Positions 1 through 9,035 of a DNA stretch of 64,000 nucleotides are shown one piece after another; the stretch's first letter is position 1; every line of letters starts with the position of its first letter. The notes beneath the pieces are model-generated. The model was not told the origin of the DNA, did not search any database, and saw nothing but the letters and a program-made list of their open reading frames with translations. The translations under genes were made by a program, and so were the position numbers. This DNA is from Desulfopila aestuarii DSM 18488 (GTDB lineage: Bacteria; Desulfobacterota; Desulfobulbia; Desulfobulbales; Desulfocapsaceae), in assembly GCA_945863875.1 (NCBI GenBank), contig CAMBBS010000005.1, positions 62,001 through 126,000 of the forward strand. Reading direction: 5' to 3'.

Positions 1-891
1 GTGCCGCATGCCTATATCTTCAAGGGGCCGGAAGGGGTCGGCAAAAGGCTGTTTGCCAGGGGGGTCGCCGCCGCGGTAAACTGTCGGGATAAAGAACGGA
101 TCGGGGCCTGCGGGGTCTGTGTCTCGTGTAAAAAGTTCCGTTCGATGAATCACCCTGATTTTCAGGTGGTCAGTCCGGAGAAAGGGGTGATCAAAATTGA
201 TCAGATCCGGCGGCTGACGAAGGAACTCAGCTACCCGCCCTATGAATCGACCATGCGCGTCGTGGTGCTGGAAGATGTCCAGACCATGCGCCGTGAGGCG
301 GCCAACAGCCTGCTGAAGACCCTGGAAGAACCGCCGGAAAACAACCTGCTTATCCTCACCGCCGAGGCCTCGCAGGAGATTCTGCCGACCCTGACCTCAA
401 GATGCCAGGTGGTGCCGTTTAGCCAATTGAGTGTTGATGATACGGTGACTATTCTTGTGCAGCAGGGGGTTGAACGCGAAGCCGCCCTCCTTCTGGCGCG
501 GCTTTCCGAGGGGAGTCCCGGCAAGGCCCTGCTGTTTCATAAAACGGCCATGATCGGTCTGTGGCGAAAAACGGTGTCGTTTTTATCGGATAAGGCGATG
601 GATGCCGATCGCGATGTTGGAGAACTCTTGCATTTAGCGGAAAATATGGCAAGTCTGAAAGAAGAGCTGCCATCTCTTCTGGGGCTGCTTAAAATCTGGT
701 TAAGGGATCTTCTCCTCGGAGGCGCCGCAGACGGGTCCGGGGCGATTACCGGCACCATTTCGGGGAAGAGTTGGCATTCGAGTGAACTTTTTGTTAAATT
801 ACAGGCTATTGATCGGGCGGAGAGGGAACTTGCCCGTAACTGTACCCGAAGCCTCGTCTGTGAGGTTCTTTTGTTCAAGTTGCAGTGCTAA
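1..891 (+). CDS. holB: DNA polymerase III subunit delta' (5'-truncated by window edge)
   Basis: This is the clamp-loader AAA+ subunit that helps load the sliding clamp at replication forks. The reading frame is open at base 1. A Walker A motif (GPEGVGK) lies only 9 residues in. The zinc module C-x8-C-x2-C-x2-C is at Cys28, 37, 40 and 43, whereas in E. coli delta' the first of these Cys is near residue 50. About 20-25 N-terminal residues therefore probably lie upstream, and the GTG at base 1 need not be the true start. LLKTLEEPP and a TSRCQ sensor-type motif follow. The next gene, ricT, starts 30 bases downstream, and metG follows. The order holB-ricT-metG recurs in many bacteria. Confidence 0.93.
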   Translation: MPHAYIFKGPEGVGKRLFARGVAAAVNCRDKERIGACGVCVSCKKFRSMNHPDFQVVSPEKGVIKIDQIRRLTKELSYPPYESTMRVVVLEDVQTMRREAANSLLKTLEEPPENNLLILTAEASQEILPTLTSRCQVVPFSQLSVDDTVTILVQQGVEREAALLLARLSEGSPGKALLFHKTAMIGLWRKTVSFLSDKAMDADRDVGELLHLAENMASLKEELPSLLGLLKIWLRDLLLGGAADGSGAITGTISGKSWHSSELFVKLQAIDRAERELARNCTRSLVCEVLLFKLQC

Positions 892-921
892 CGAGCTGAA
901 GCACTAAAGGATACATGCTCT

Positions 922-1824
922 ATGTCAGTCAGTGAAAACGAAATTTATGTCGATGAAGCACCTGCGCAGGAACCGGTGTACTATCGGTTTCAGTTTCGCC
1001 AAGGTGGGCAGCAGTTTACCGGTGCCGGCCCCTTTCCCGGGCTCGTCGCCGGCACCGTGGTGATGGTCAAGACGGATCATGGCCTTGAGCCAGCGCGTAT
1101 AGCGGGCTATTCCCCGATATGCGGATGCCATGGACCGAAGGGGCAGGCCAACCATGAACTTGAACGGGTGGCCCAGGGAGTTGAGCTGGAAAAATTCGTC
1201 AACCTGGCGGAAACTGAAGAAATTGCTTTTAAGGTGTGCCGTTCCTTGATAGAAAAACATAGTCTTGGCATGCATCTTGTCAGGGTGGAACGTTTTTTCA
1301 ACGGCAGCAAAATGATTTTCTATTTTACCGCCGACAGCAGGGTCGACTTCAGGATGCTGGTAAAAGACCTCGTCCAGGAGTTTCGCACCAGAGTGGAAAT
1401 GCGTCAGGTCGGGGTGCGCCATGAAACGAAAATGATCGGTGGTATCGGCACCTGCGGGCGCGAGCTGTGCTGTTCTTCGTATATTAAAAATTTTGAATCG
1501 GTGTCGATTAAAATGGCCAAAGAGCAAGATCTTCCGCTCAACCCGACGAAAATATCCGGGGTGTGCAATCGGCTGCTCTGCTGTTTGACCTATGAGTACG
1601 AAACCTACAAAAAACAACGCAAGAACATGCCGAAGACGGGTAAAAAGGTCAAGGTCGACGGCGAACAGTATCTCGTTAAACGGCAGATGCCGCTGCAGGA
1701 TGCGGTCATTGCCGAAAACAGCGCCGGTGACGATGTCGTGCTGAAAAAAGACCAGTGGGAGTTGTCGCAGCCTTTAAAAAAAGACAATCCCGAGAAGAAA
1801 AGAGAAAAGAAAAAAGGCAAGTAG
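922..1824 (+). CDS. ricT: PSP1/RicT family regulatory iron-sulfur-type protein
   Basis: This is a 300-residue PSP1-domain protein. In Bacillus the homologue YaaT/RicT joins RicA and RicF in a complex that supports RNase Y-dependent RNA maturation. The role in this organism is inferred only. The family's cysteine signature is clear: a CGRELCC motif, then VSIKMAKEQ, LNPTKISG and CNRLLCC. An additional Cys pair (CGCHG) lies in the N-terminal part. The C-terminus is a lysine-rich tail. The gene sits between holB and metG in one direction and is probably co-transcribed with them. Confidence 0.9.
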   Translation: MSVSENEIYVDEAPAQEPVYYRFQFRQGGQQFTGAGPFPGLVAGTVVMVKTDHGLEPARIAGYSPICGCHGPKGQANHELERVAQGVELEKFVNLAETEEIAFKVCRSLIEKHSLGMHLVRVERFFNGSKMIFYFTADSRVDFRMLVKDLVQEFRTRVEMRQVGVRHETKMIGGIGTCGRELCCSSYIKNFESVSIKMAKEQDLPLNPTKISGVCNRLLCCLTYEYETYKKQRKNMPKTGKKVKVDGEQYLVKRQMPLQDAVIAENSAGDDVVLKKDQWELSQPLKKDNPEKKREKKKGK

Positions 1825-1900
1825 GCAACTTTGTTGGGCGACAACGGCCGGATAAAAAGCTTCCTGGCATCGTTTTTACTGCACTCAGAATAATGGAACT

Positions 1901-3841
1901 ATGACAACCTATATTACCACACCGATATATTATGTGAATGCCCAGCCCCATCTTGGTCACGCCTATACGACCATAGTTGCCGACACCTACAGTCGCTTCA
2001 GGCGGCTGTGTGGGGAGAAGGTGCGTTTTCAGACCGGCACCGACGAGCACGGGGACAAGATTGTCAAGGCGGCGGAAAATGACCATGTCCCACCGCAGGA
2101 CTATGTTGACAAGATAAGCGCTCTCTTTCGACAGACCTGGCCGCTGCTGCAGGTGGAACCGGATCATTTCATCAGAACGACGGACGCTGAGCACGTCGCG
2201 GTGGTACAGAGGATTCTTCAGAAGGTCTATGACAGCGGCGATATCTATTTCGATGAGTATACCGGTCTCTACTGCCAGGGCTGTGAGCGCTATCTCACCG
2301 GCAAGGAGCTTGTCGACGGCAACTGCCCCGATCACCAGAAACCGCCCGAGGAAATTGCCGAACAGAACTATTTTTTTCGCATGTCCCGCTACCAGCAGCA
2401 GCTCCTCGACCATATCCATACCCATCCGGAATTTATCACCCCGGAACGATATCGTAATGAAGTCCTGTCGTTTTTGAGTGAGCCGCTGGAGGATCTGTGC
2501 ATTTCACGTCCGAAGTCCCGGCTCACCTGGGGCATCGAGCTGCCCTTTGATGATAAATTCGTCACCTATGTATGGTTTGATGCCTTGATTAACTATCTCA
2601 CCGGCGTGGGCTATCCGGATGGTCCGCAGTTTGCCGAGTACTGGCCGGTGGCGGAACATGTCATCGCCAAGGATATTCTGAAACCCCATGCCATCTACTG
2701 GCCGACCATGCTGCTGGCGATGGGCGCGCCGCTGTATCAGAAGCTGCATGTGCACGGCTACTGGAATATCGACGACACGAAAATGTCCAAGAGCATCGGT
2801 AACGTCGTCCGGCCAAAGGAGTTGGTGCAGGAGTATGGCGTTGATACCGTACGATATTTTCTTCTGCGCGAGATGTCGTTTGGCCTGGACTCGTCGTTTA
2901 GTTCCGAGGCGATTGTCGCCCGGCAGAATGCCGATCTGGCCAATGACCTGGGCAACCTGTTCAGCCGGGCAACCGCCATGGTTCGCAAATATCGGCAGGG
3001 AAAGGTACCGGCACCGGCACAATTCACCGAGGCGGACCGGGAGCTGGTGGCTGGTGCAGAGAACATGCTCCGGGACTACCGGCAGCTGATGGCCGAGTTT
3101 CTTTTTCACCGCGGCCTGCAGGCCGTCTGGGAATTTGTCGGTATGGCCAACAGATATATCGTCACCAATGAACCGTGGGCCCTGGCCAGGGACCCGCAGA
3201 ATGCGCCGAGGCTGGACACTGTTCTGTACAATATCCTTGAGTGCCTGCGCCTGCTCACCCTGGTGCTGCAGCCGGTGATGCCCGGCGCGGCCGGCAGGAT
3301 GGCCACCAGTCTCGGCCTGGCCGAAGATGACGAACGGATATGCTCGCTGGATCAGGGCGGGCAGTGGAATATGCTCCCTCCCGGTACCGAACTGCAGGCG
3401 ATCGATAACCTTTTTCCACGCCTGGATGATGGCGGCAAAGGGGCGGAAAAGGATGCCGCCGCCCAACGGAAGAAGGAAAAAAAGGAACCGCCGGCGGTGG
3501 CCGGGGCGACTCTGCTGCCCTATGAGCATTTTCAGCTGCTTGATCTGCGTGTCGCGGAAATCGTCGCCGTCGAACCGATCAAAAAATCAACCAGGTTACT
3601 GAAACTGACGGTGCGCGCTCCGGAAGAAAGGACGATTGTGGCCGGCATCGCCGAGCATTATACTGCCGATAAACTGATCGGCAAACAGGTGCTCATCGTC
3701 GCCAATCTGCAACCGGTCAAGATAATGGGCGTCAGCTCCCAGGGCATGGTTTTGGCTGCCAGAACAGAAGAAAATGGACAGGAACGGCTGGTTCTTTCCG
3801 CGGTGAGTAGTCCGGTCGTCCCAGGCAGCAAAGTTGCCTGA
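1901..3841 (+). CDS. metG: Methionyl-tRNA synthetase with C-terminal tRNA-binding domain
   Basis: This class I aminoacyl-tRNA synthetase charges tRNA-Met. HLGH is at residues 17-20 and KMSKS at about 294-298. A zinc knuckle of the CQGC...NCPDH type is in the connective-peptide region. A Lys/Glu-rich linker at about 510-535 is followed by an EMAPII/Trbp111-like tRNA-binding domain (LRVAEIVAVEPIKKS, VANLQPVKIMGV) that reaches the C-terminus. The length of 646 aa fits the long, dimeric MetRS form. The codon at 1901 is the only sensible start because MTTYITTPIYY is the canonical N-terminus. Confidence 0.97.
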   Translation: MTTYITTPIYYVNAQPHLGHAYTTIVADTYSRFRRLCGEKVRFQTGTDEHGDKIVKAAENDHVPPQDYVDKISALFRQTWPLLQVEPDHFIRTTDAEHVAVVQRILQKVYDSGDIYFDEYTGLYCQGCERYLTGKELVDGNCPDHQKPPEEIAEQNYFFRMSRYQQQLLDHIHTHPEFITPERYRNEVLSFLSEPLEDLCISRPKSRLTWGIELPFDDKFVTYVWFDALINYLTGVGYPDGPQFAEYWPVAEHVIAKDILKPHAIYWPTMLLAMGAPLYQKLHVHGYWNIDDTKMSKSIGNVVRPKELVQEYGVDTVRYFLLREMSFGLDSSFSSEAIVARQNADLANDLGNLFSRATAMVRKYRQGKVPAPAQFTEADRELVAGAENMLRDYRQLMAEFLFHRGLQAVWEFVGMANRYIVTNEPWALARDPQNAPRLDTVLYNILECLRLLTLVLQPVMPGAAGRMATSLGLAEDDERICSLDQGGQWNMLPPGTELQAIDNLFPRLDDGGKGAEKDAAAQRKKEKKEPPAVAGATLLPYEHFQLLDLRVAEIVAVEPIKKSTRLLKLTVRAPEERTIVAGIAEHYTADKLIGKQVLIVANLQPVKIMGVSSQGMVLAARTEENGQERLVLSAVSSPVVPGSKVA

Positions 3842-3874
3842 CAGAAAATGAGAATATGAGAAAAGGAGAGGCGT

Positions 3875-4171
3875 ATGTTTGTGGTAAATAATTTTATGAT
3901 GGCGATTGCCCAGCTGCTCGACTTTGTGCTGACCGCCTATATGTGGATCATAATCGGGCGGGCGGTGATTTCATGGGTGAATGCCGATCCGCACAACCCC
4001 ATCGTCAGGTTTTTGTACGAGGCCACGGAACCGGTACTGAGCCGTATTCGCCGATATTTACCGATAAGCTTTGGCGGAATAGATTTTTCGCCGATGATCC
4101 TTATCATCGGCATAATGTTTCTGCAGAGTTTTGTCGTCCAGACCTTGAAGCAAATTGCCACGGGAATTTGA
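3875..4171 (+). CDS. YggT family membrane protein
   Basis: This 98-residue protein has two hydrophobic segments. The first is near the N-terminus (LLDFVLTAYMWIIIG) and the second near the C-terminus (FSPMILIIGIMFLQSF). The conserved loop between them (ISWVNADPHNPIVRFLY, then EPVLSRIRRYLP) is diagnostic of YggT. An AAAGGAGAG ribosome-binding site precedes the ATG. YggT proteins often lie beside division or envelope genes. Here the gene precedes a DivIVA-like gene and yggU, a grouping common in Deltaproteobacteria. The biochemical function is not established. Confidence 0.9.
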   Translation: MFVVNNFMMAIAQLLDFVLTAYMWIIIGRAVISWVNADPHNPIVRFLYEATEPVLSRIRRYLPISFGGIDFSPMILIIGIMFLQSFVVQTLKQIATGI

Positions 4172-4258
4172 TAGGCGAGGGGTGATGTTTTTACCCCGGC
4201 TTGCCTGCCGGTTTCCGGGGTTATATAATTTTGACGGACTGAAGTACGTCGCAATTCT

Positions 4259-4320
4259 ATGAAAATTGCCCAGAGGGGGCACGTCCTTTGGGCGAATAAC
4301 GAAGCCGATGAAGAGTTTTT
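4259..4320 (+). repeat. Copy A of a 62-63 nt conserved intergenic element
   Basis: This segment closely matches 21732-21794. The two copies share an identical 5' block ATGAAAATTGC, a GGCG-A-AACG middle block, and an identical 3' block GATGAAGAGTTTTT. Here a 9-bp stem with one G-U pair can form (GCCCAGAGG with CCTTTGGGC, loop of 8). A shorter inverted repeat, GCAATT/AATTGC, overlaps the start. The element lies in the leader of the DivIVA-like gene. It is open in frame with that gene, but the other copy is not coding-equivalent, so I read it as a DNA or RNA element. No known riboswitch class was recognised. Confidence 0.55.
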
Positions 4321-4360
4321 ACGACGCCATCAAGGTGTATATCTTACAAGGGAGCTGGAC

Positions 4361-5233
4361 ATGCTGACACCGCAATCTATCAAGGACCAGGAATTCCAGA
4401 CGAAGTTCAGGGGCTATGAACCGATCGAGGTAAGGGCTTACCTGGAGCTGCTCGCTGAAGATTTCTTTGAATTGACCGAGCAGAATCGTCTGCAGGCGGA
4501 AGAAATCGAGTCTCTTCTGGCCGCACAGGAATCTTTGCAGAGAAGCAGGGATACCCTTGCCGCTGAAGTGAAGATAAGTCAAGAGAACGTCGAGGGCATT
4601 CAAGAAGAAATTCAGGACGGCTATAAACGGAAGGATCAGGAAATAGCCGAGCTGACCGAAAAACTGGCAGCCGTATCGGCGTCGCTTGTTGATCTGGAAG
4701 AGCAGAACGCCGCGTATCGTGATAAGATAGCAGCAATGGAGACACAACTTGCCGCCGGTCCGGGGGCAAGTCTCCAGGAGCAGGTACAGCTTGAAAAACT
4801 TCGCGGCCGCATCGAGCTGCTCGAGGAACAGAACAGGGAGCTGAAACAGGAAGGGATGGATTTTAAAACCACCATCCTTACCGCGCAGAAATTTGCCGAC
4901 GAGTTGCGCCGGAACAGCCAGGAGGATGCCAAAAAAATTATCGAGGAGGCCCGTGCGGAAATTGACCGATTCCGCATGGAGGCGGAGGCGGAACTCGCCC
5001 GGCTGCCGCTGGAAATAAAAGAGCTGCACGGGCAGAAAATGAAGGTGCGCAAAGAGCTGGAAACGACCCTCTATACCTACCTTGAAGCGCTTGAAGCCCT
5101 TGATGCCCCAGCGGTTACGGCGAACGGCGAGAAAGAGGATGATCTTGCCGATCTTTTTCAAAGTATCCAGCTGCCGGACGATGAGAGTGTGGAGCAGGTT
5201 GACATCGACCGGATCAACATGGATCTCACTTGA
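4361..5233 (+). CDS. DivIVA-domain coiled-coil protein
   Basis: This 290-residue protein begins MLTPQSIKDQEF, the typical DivIVA N-terminus, followed by RGYEPIEVRAYLELLAEDF. The rest is long coiled coil rich in Glu, Leu and Gln. DivIVA-type proteins recognise curved membrane and scaffold division or polarity factors; in Gram-negative Deltaproteobacteria the role is mostly unknown. The ATG at 4361 is preferred because GGGAGCTGG lies just upstream and it gives the canonical N-terminus. An in-frame ATG at 4259 would add 34 residues encoded by the repeated element. The gene ends with a 4-base overlap with yggU. Confidence 0.85.
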   Translation: MLTPQSIKDQEFQTKFRGYEPIEVRAYLELLAEDFFELTEQNRLQAEEIESLLAAQESLQRSRDTLAAEVKISQENVEGIQEEIQDGYKRKDQEIAELTEKLAAVSASLVDLEEQNAAYRDKIAAMETQLAAGPGASLQEQVQLEKLRGRIELLEEQNRELKQEGMDFKTTILTAQKFADELRRNSQEDAKKIIEEARAEIDRFRMEAEAELARLPLEIKELHGQKMKVRKELETTLYTYLEALEALDAPAVTANGEKEDDLADLFQSIQLPDDESVEQVDIDRINMDLT

Positions 5234-5583
5234 TTGGTTGCCCCGAGGCCGGAGGAAAGGATGCACCGGAAAGGGCCTATCTCTCGACTTTATCCGACGG
5301 CACGGTATTGCTTAGTCTGCACGTCCAGCCGAAGGCGTCGAAGAGCAGAGTCGTCGGTCTGCATGACGGTTGCCTGAAGGTAGCCGTGGCCGCTCCTCCC
5401 ATCGAGGGCAGAGCTAATAAAGAAGTAGTAAAGCTTGTGGCCGGAATTCTCGGCATTGCCGCGCGGCAGGTGACGGTAAAAACCGGCGCCTTGTCCAGGA
5501 AAAAACTGCTTGTCATCACAGCCTTGCCTGAAGCAGCAATACGTGCGGTGGTTGAAAAGACATTGCAAAAATGTCAAAAATAA
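5230..5583 (+). CDS. DUF167 / YggU family protein
   Basis: This 117-residue protein carries the DUF167 core: LHVQPKASKSRVVGLHDG, then VAAPPIEGRANKEVVKLVA, then VTVKTGALSRKK. It is a small alpha/beta protein of unknown function found across bacteria and eukaryotes. The TTG start at 5230 overlaps the stop of the DivIVA-like gene (TTGA), which suggests translational coupling. The yggT-divIVA-yggU order is a recurrent neighbourhood. Confidence 0.88.
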   Translation: MIGCPEAGGKDAPERAYLSTLSDGTVLLSLHVQPKASKSRVVGLHDGCLKVAVAAPPIEGRANKEVVKLVAGILGIAARQVTVKTGALSRKKLLVITALPEAAIRAVVEKTLQKCQK

Positions 5584-5647
5584 TTTCAGCCTCGCGCGGT
5601 CTAGGTGTTGTCCGGCACCGGCCGGTTCCGGCTGGAGGGAGAAAAAT

Positions 5648-6343
5648 ATGGTACGCTATGTCATCGGTAACTGGAAGAGCCATAAATCAAGTGATGCGGG
5701 ACGTGGCTGGTTGGACAGGTTTGCCGCAATCTATCGACCGCACCCGGATGTCCGGGTGATCATCGCCCCGTCCATGGTCAGCCTGGAAAGCATTGCCCTG
5801 CATCTGAAGGGACTGGAACTCGACAATGTGTTCCTCGCAGCCCAGGACATTTCTCCCTTTCCCAAAGGCAGTTACACCGGCGCGGTCGCCGCGGACCTGG
5901 TGAAAACCCTCGCCGCCTACGCGATCATTGGCCATTCCGAGCGCCGTCGTTATTTTCATGAAACCAGTCAGGATGTGGTGAATAAGGTGACCGAGGCCGC
6001 CGACAGCGGCTTGGTGCCCATTGTCTGTGTCGACAGTTCCAACGCCCATGCCCAGCTGGCGGCCCTGACCTCTGTCGAGTGTGACCGGCTGCTGGTCGCC
6101 TATACTCCCGTCGATGCCCTGAATTTCAATATCCCCGAGTCACCAGCAAAGGTGGCGGAAACGGTCCTGCAGCTCCGGCAGATGTTCCCCGCCTATCCGG
6201 TGGTCTATGGCGGCGCCCTGTTTCCCGGCAATGTTCGGGCCTATCTGCAGCTCTCCGCGCTTGCCGGCGTTTTTATCGGCTCATCGAGCCTGGAACCTGA
6301 ACCGTTCGGCGATATCTGCGCCCAGGCGGCCTTGTCCGCATAG
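5648..6343 (+). CDS. Triosephosphate isomerase-like protein lacking the catalytic Glu
   Basis: This 231-residue TIM-barrel protein clearly derives from TpiA. GNWKSHKS gives the substrate-binding Lys (residue 10), IGHSERR gives the electrophilic His (residue 96), and YGGALFPGN and FIGSSSLEP are phosphate-binding loops. The catalytic-base motif, normally AYEPVWAIGTG, reads AYTPVDALNF: the Glu is Thr153, the following Trp is Asp, and the mobile loop 6 is not conserved. The protein is about 20 residues shorter than usual. Normal isomerase activity is doubtful. It may be a paralogue with another role, with a normal TpiA elsewhere in the genome. GGAGGGA precedes the ATG at 5648. Confidence 0.8.
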   Translation: MVRYVIGNWKSHKSSDAGRGWLDRFAAIYRPHPDVRVIIAPSMVSLESIALHLKGLELDNVFLAAQDISPFPKGSYTGAVAADLVKTLAAYAIIGHSERRRYFHETSQDVVNKVTEAADSGLVPIVCVDSSNAHAQLAALTSVECDRLLVAYTPVDALNFNIPESPAKVAETVLQLRQMFPAYPVVYGGALFPGNVRAYLQLSALAGVFIGSSSLEPEPFGDICAQAALSA

Positions 6344-6407
6344 ATTATTCCCAGGTGGGATGGTTTTAACCGTCGGCACCTCAGCTGCGCATCGGCCCTT
6401 GTCAAGC

Positions 6408-8102
6408 TCAGCCGCTTTTTTTTCTCGGCAGCAGGTAGGAAATTATAAAACCCGCGGTATTGATCCCGGCCAGGATCAGGCCGATGATGCCCAGAGTACC
6501 GATAAATCCGGGTTGCCTGGCCATGCGGTCGGCCAGGATGAGAATGGACGAACCGACTATAAGCGCGGCAATGATCATGGCAATGCCCAGGATCCGACTT
6601 GAGGTGTCGATGCGCTCCGAGAGATGTTCTATGCGTTTGAGCTCAAGATTGAGGGTGAAACGGCTATGCCGGGCGTGGTCGAGAAACCGTTGCAGATCCT
6701 GGGGCAGATCCTCAAGCAGTTCGAGGGAACTGGTCAGGGTTTTATACATCCGCTCTTTTATCGCGCGCATGCTGTATCTGTCCTGGACGATTTCCTGGAT
6801 CTGCGGTTCAACATGGGCGAGGACGTCAAAGGTTGGATCGAAATATTCCGCGACACCCTCAATGGTCGTCAGCGCCTTGGTGAGGAGCATCAGATCGCCG
6901 GGACACTGGATGTGGTAGCGCTGCAGCATGCTAAAGAAGTCCGAGAGCAGACCGGTGATGTTCAGGTGTTTCAGGTCGGTGTTTTGGAAATGGCCGGTGA
7001 GATGCTGCAGCTCGAGGCGAAAATCACGGCTGTCCGTCACCGCCGGATTGACTTCGGTGAGTTCGATAACCACCCGGCAGAGTCGATCAATATCTCCCTT
7101 GACCACTCCTGCGACCAGATTGATGAGCTGGTCGGTCGTTTTTTTGTCCAGTTGCCCGGTCATGCCGCAATCGATAAAACAGAGTTTCCCGCCGGTGAGC
7201 AGGAAGATATTGCCCGGGTGGGGATCGGCATGAAAAAAGCCAAAACGAAGACACTGCTTGAATACCGCATCGGTACCGTTGGCAACAATGGTTCTCCTCT
7301 CGCCCTGGCTCAGCTCTTCCGGCCGGATCGTCGACAGGAGCCGGCCCTGCACTTCCTGCATCGTCAGCACGTTTCGCGTGGTCGCTGACCAGTAGACCTT
7401 GGGGAAGCTGATATTGGCGTCATCATCGAAATAGCGCCGCAGCCGTTCGGTCGATTGCCCTTCAATGACAAGATTGATCTCTTTCAGCAGTTCGCGGGAA
7501 AATTCCTTGACCACGGCCGACGGACTGTAGCCGAGATCGGAAAAATATTGTTCCAGCAGCTGGGCCAGGCTTTCGACCAGATCCATGTCCTCTTCAACCA
7601 GTTGCCTTGAGCCGGGCCGGAGAACCTTTATGACGACCGCGGTGCCGTCTTTCATGGTCGCCCGGTGCACCTGGGCGATGGAAGCAGCTGCCAGCGGCGT
7701 TTCTTCGATGGAGGCAAAGAGCTGGTCCAGCCTGCCGGGAAACTCGAAAATGAGAATTTTATAAATTTCCCCAAAGGAAACCTCCTGGCAGCGATCCTGT
7801 AATTTTTTGAATTCGCTCGCCCATTCCGGGGGAATAAGATCGGGACGGGTGGACAGGACCTGGCCGAGCTTGATGAAGGTCGGACCGAGCTCTTCAAGCA
7901 CCATGCGGACCCGGACGGGTCGAGGCAGACTCTCGGCGTTGTCGCCGGGGGAGGCGTTGAGCGCTTCTTTTGCGGAATCGAGCAAACGGTGCAGGCCGGT
8001 GTCGAGCACCAGCTGACGAAAGCCGAATGCGGACAGTACCTTGACGATTTCGGCCAGTCTTCTGGTATTTCTAATGGTCCGTTTAATGGAGGTTATCTTC
8101 AT
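6408..8102 (-). CDS. ubiB: ABC1/AarF/UbiB family kinase-like protein
   Basis: This 564-residue protein has the atypical protein-kinase-like fold of UbiB/ADCK. The family motif LGPTFIKLGQVLSTRPDLIP is followed by QVHRATMKDG with a VVIKVLRPG lysine strand, then GFFHADPHPGNIFL and a catalytic-type DCGM. Two hydrophobic segments near the C-terminus (ILGIAMIIAALIVGSSILI and GIIGLILAGINTAGFIISYL) anchor it in the membrane. In ubiquinone makers UbiB supports quinone synthesis. In a menaquinone-using sulfate reducer a quinone or lipid-handling role is only inferred. It is downstream of an HDOD gene in the same direction. Confidence 0.9.
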   Translation of the reverse strand: MKITSIKRTIRNTRRLAEIVKVLSAFGFRQLVLDTGLHRLLDSAKEALNASPGDNAESLPRPVRVRMVLEELGPTFIKLGQVLSTRPDLIPPEWASEFKKLQDRCQEVSFGEIYKILIFEFPGRLDQLFASIEETPLAAASIAQVHRATMKDGTAVVIKVLRPGSRQLVEEDMDLVESLAQLLEQYFSDLGYSPSAVVKEFSRELLKEINLVIEGQSTERLRRYFDDDANISFPKVYWSATTRNVLTMQEVQGRLLSTIRPEELSQGERRTIVANGTDAVFKQCLRFGFFHADPHPGNIFLLTGGKLCFIDCGMTGQLDKKTTDQLINLVAGVVKGDIDRLCRVVIELTEVNPAVTDSRDFRLELQHLTGHFQNTDLKHLNITGLLSDFFSMLQRYHIQCPGDLMLLTKALTTIEGVAEYFDPTFDVLAHVEPQIQEIVQDRYSMRAIKERMYKTLTSSLELLEDLPQDLQRFLDHARHSRFTLNLELKRIEHLSERIDTSSRILGIAMIIAALIVGSSILILADRMARQPGFIGTLGIIGLILAGINTAGFIISYLLPRKKSG

Positions 8103-8147
8103 CTGTACCCAGGGTACTTACACCGGCTTATTTCCCGTTTACCGGGG

Positions 8148-9035
8148 TTATGAAGAAAAGGCACTGAGTATTTCCTGATTGTTTTCACGTTGTTGTTGCA
8201 AAAGATTAAACCAGTGACCAAAGTTTTCCGTCTTCCAGGTGAGATTGTTTTTCTGCCATAGGGCTGAGGTCTCCGGGAGAAAATCGGCAAAAATTTTCTC
8301 CACGTCACAACTTTCGATACAATCCGAATGGCAGTACATGAGTGACAGGATATCGGCCACCTGGACGATGAGGGGGTATTCTTTAAAATGTGGCGCCTTT
8401 TCTGGAGAGTGGTGATAGCCGATGGCCATGGCCAGTTTTTCCGGGAGGAGCCATCTGTTGGCGAGTTGCAGGCCGATCATGTCGTGGCTGGTGGCAAATC
8501 TGGTGTTTTCTTCTGTTAAATCGTCGGCATTGGCGGGATTGGACAGTTCCCGCAGGATCGGATAATCGTTTGGAAAGGCCATGAGCATGGCCAGCTTGCC
8601 GATATCGTGAATAAGTCCGGCAATGAACAGTTCGCTGGGTGGCAGATGCAGGTGTTCGCCGATAATTTTTGCGGCCAGTCCGCAGGTAAAGGCGTGTTCC
8701 CAGAACAGACTGATGGTATTTCTGTTTTCTTTGCTGAGCTTTGGAAAAGAAGAGAAGATGGCTTTGCCGATGACAATATTTCTGATCTCCTCAAAGCCCA
8801 GCACAACCACTGCCCGTTCCATGGTGCTCACTCCGCGCGGAATGCCAAAAAAAGCGGAATTAGCGACTTTCAAGATGGTGCTGCACATCGTCTGATCCGG
8901 TAGAATGACCCGCATCAGTTCGTTGGCGGTACTCTCCGGATTGGCTGTGACGGCCATAACCTTTGTGACAATTGCCGGCAGGGCGGGAAGGGATTCTATC
9001 TGGCTGTTTATGGCGCTAAGATATGGATGTGTCAT
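8148..9035 (-). CDS. HDOD domain signalling protein
   Basis: This 295-residue protein is essentially a single HDOD domain. IESLPALPAIVTKVM starts the fold, followed by LKVANSAFFGIPRGVSTMERAVVVLGFEEIRN. GLIHDIGKLAMLMAFP retains an HD-like motif, and AIGYHHSPEKAPHFKEYPLIVQVADILS closes it. HDOD proteins act in signal transduction and cell-cycle or motility control, usually without a proven enzymatic activity. Its start overlaps the stop of the upstream GGDEF/HD-GYP-like gene by 4 bases (ATGA), so the two are translationally coupled and probably act together. Confidence 0.9.
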   Translation of the reverse strand: MTHPYLSAINSQIESLPALPAIVTKVMAVTANPESTANELMRVILPDQTMCSTILKVANSAFFGIPRGVSTMERAVVVLGFEEIRNIVIGKAIFSSFPKLSKENRNTISLFWEHAFTCGLAAKIIGEHLHLPPSELFIAGLIHDIGKLAMLMAFPNDYPILRELSNPANADDLTEENTRFATSHDMIGLQLANRWLLPEKLAMAIGYHHSPEKAPHFKEYPLIVQVADILSLMYCHSDCIESCDVEKIFADFLPETSALWQKNNLTWKTENFGHWFNLLQQQRENNQEILSAFSS

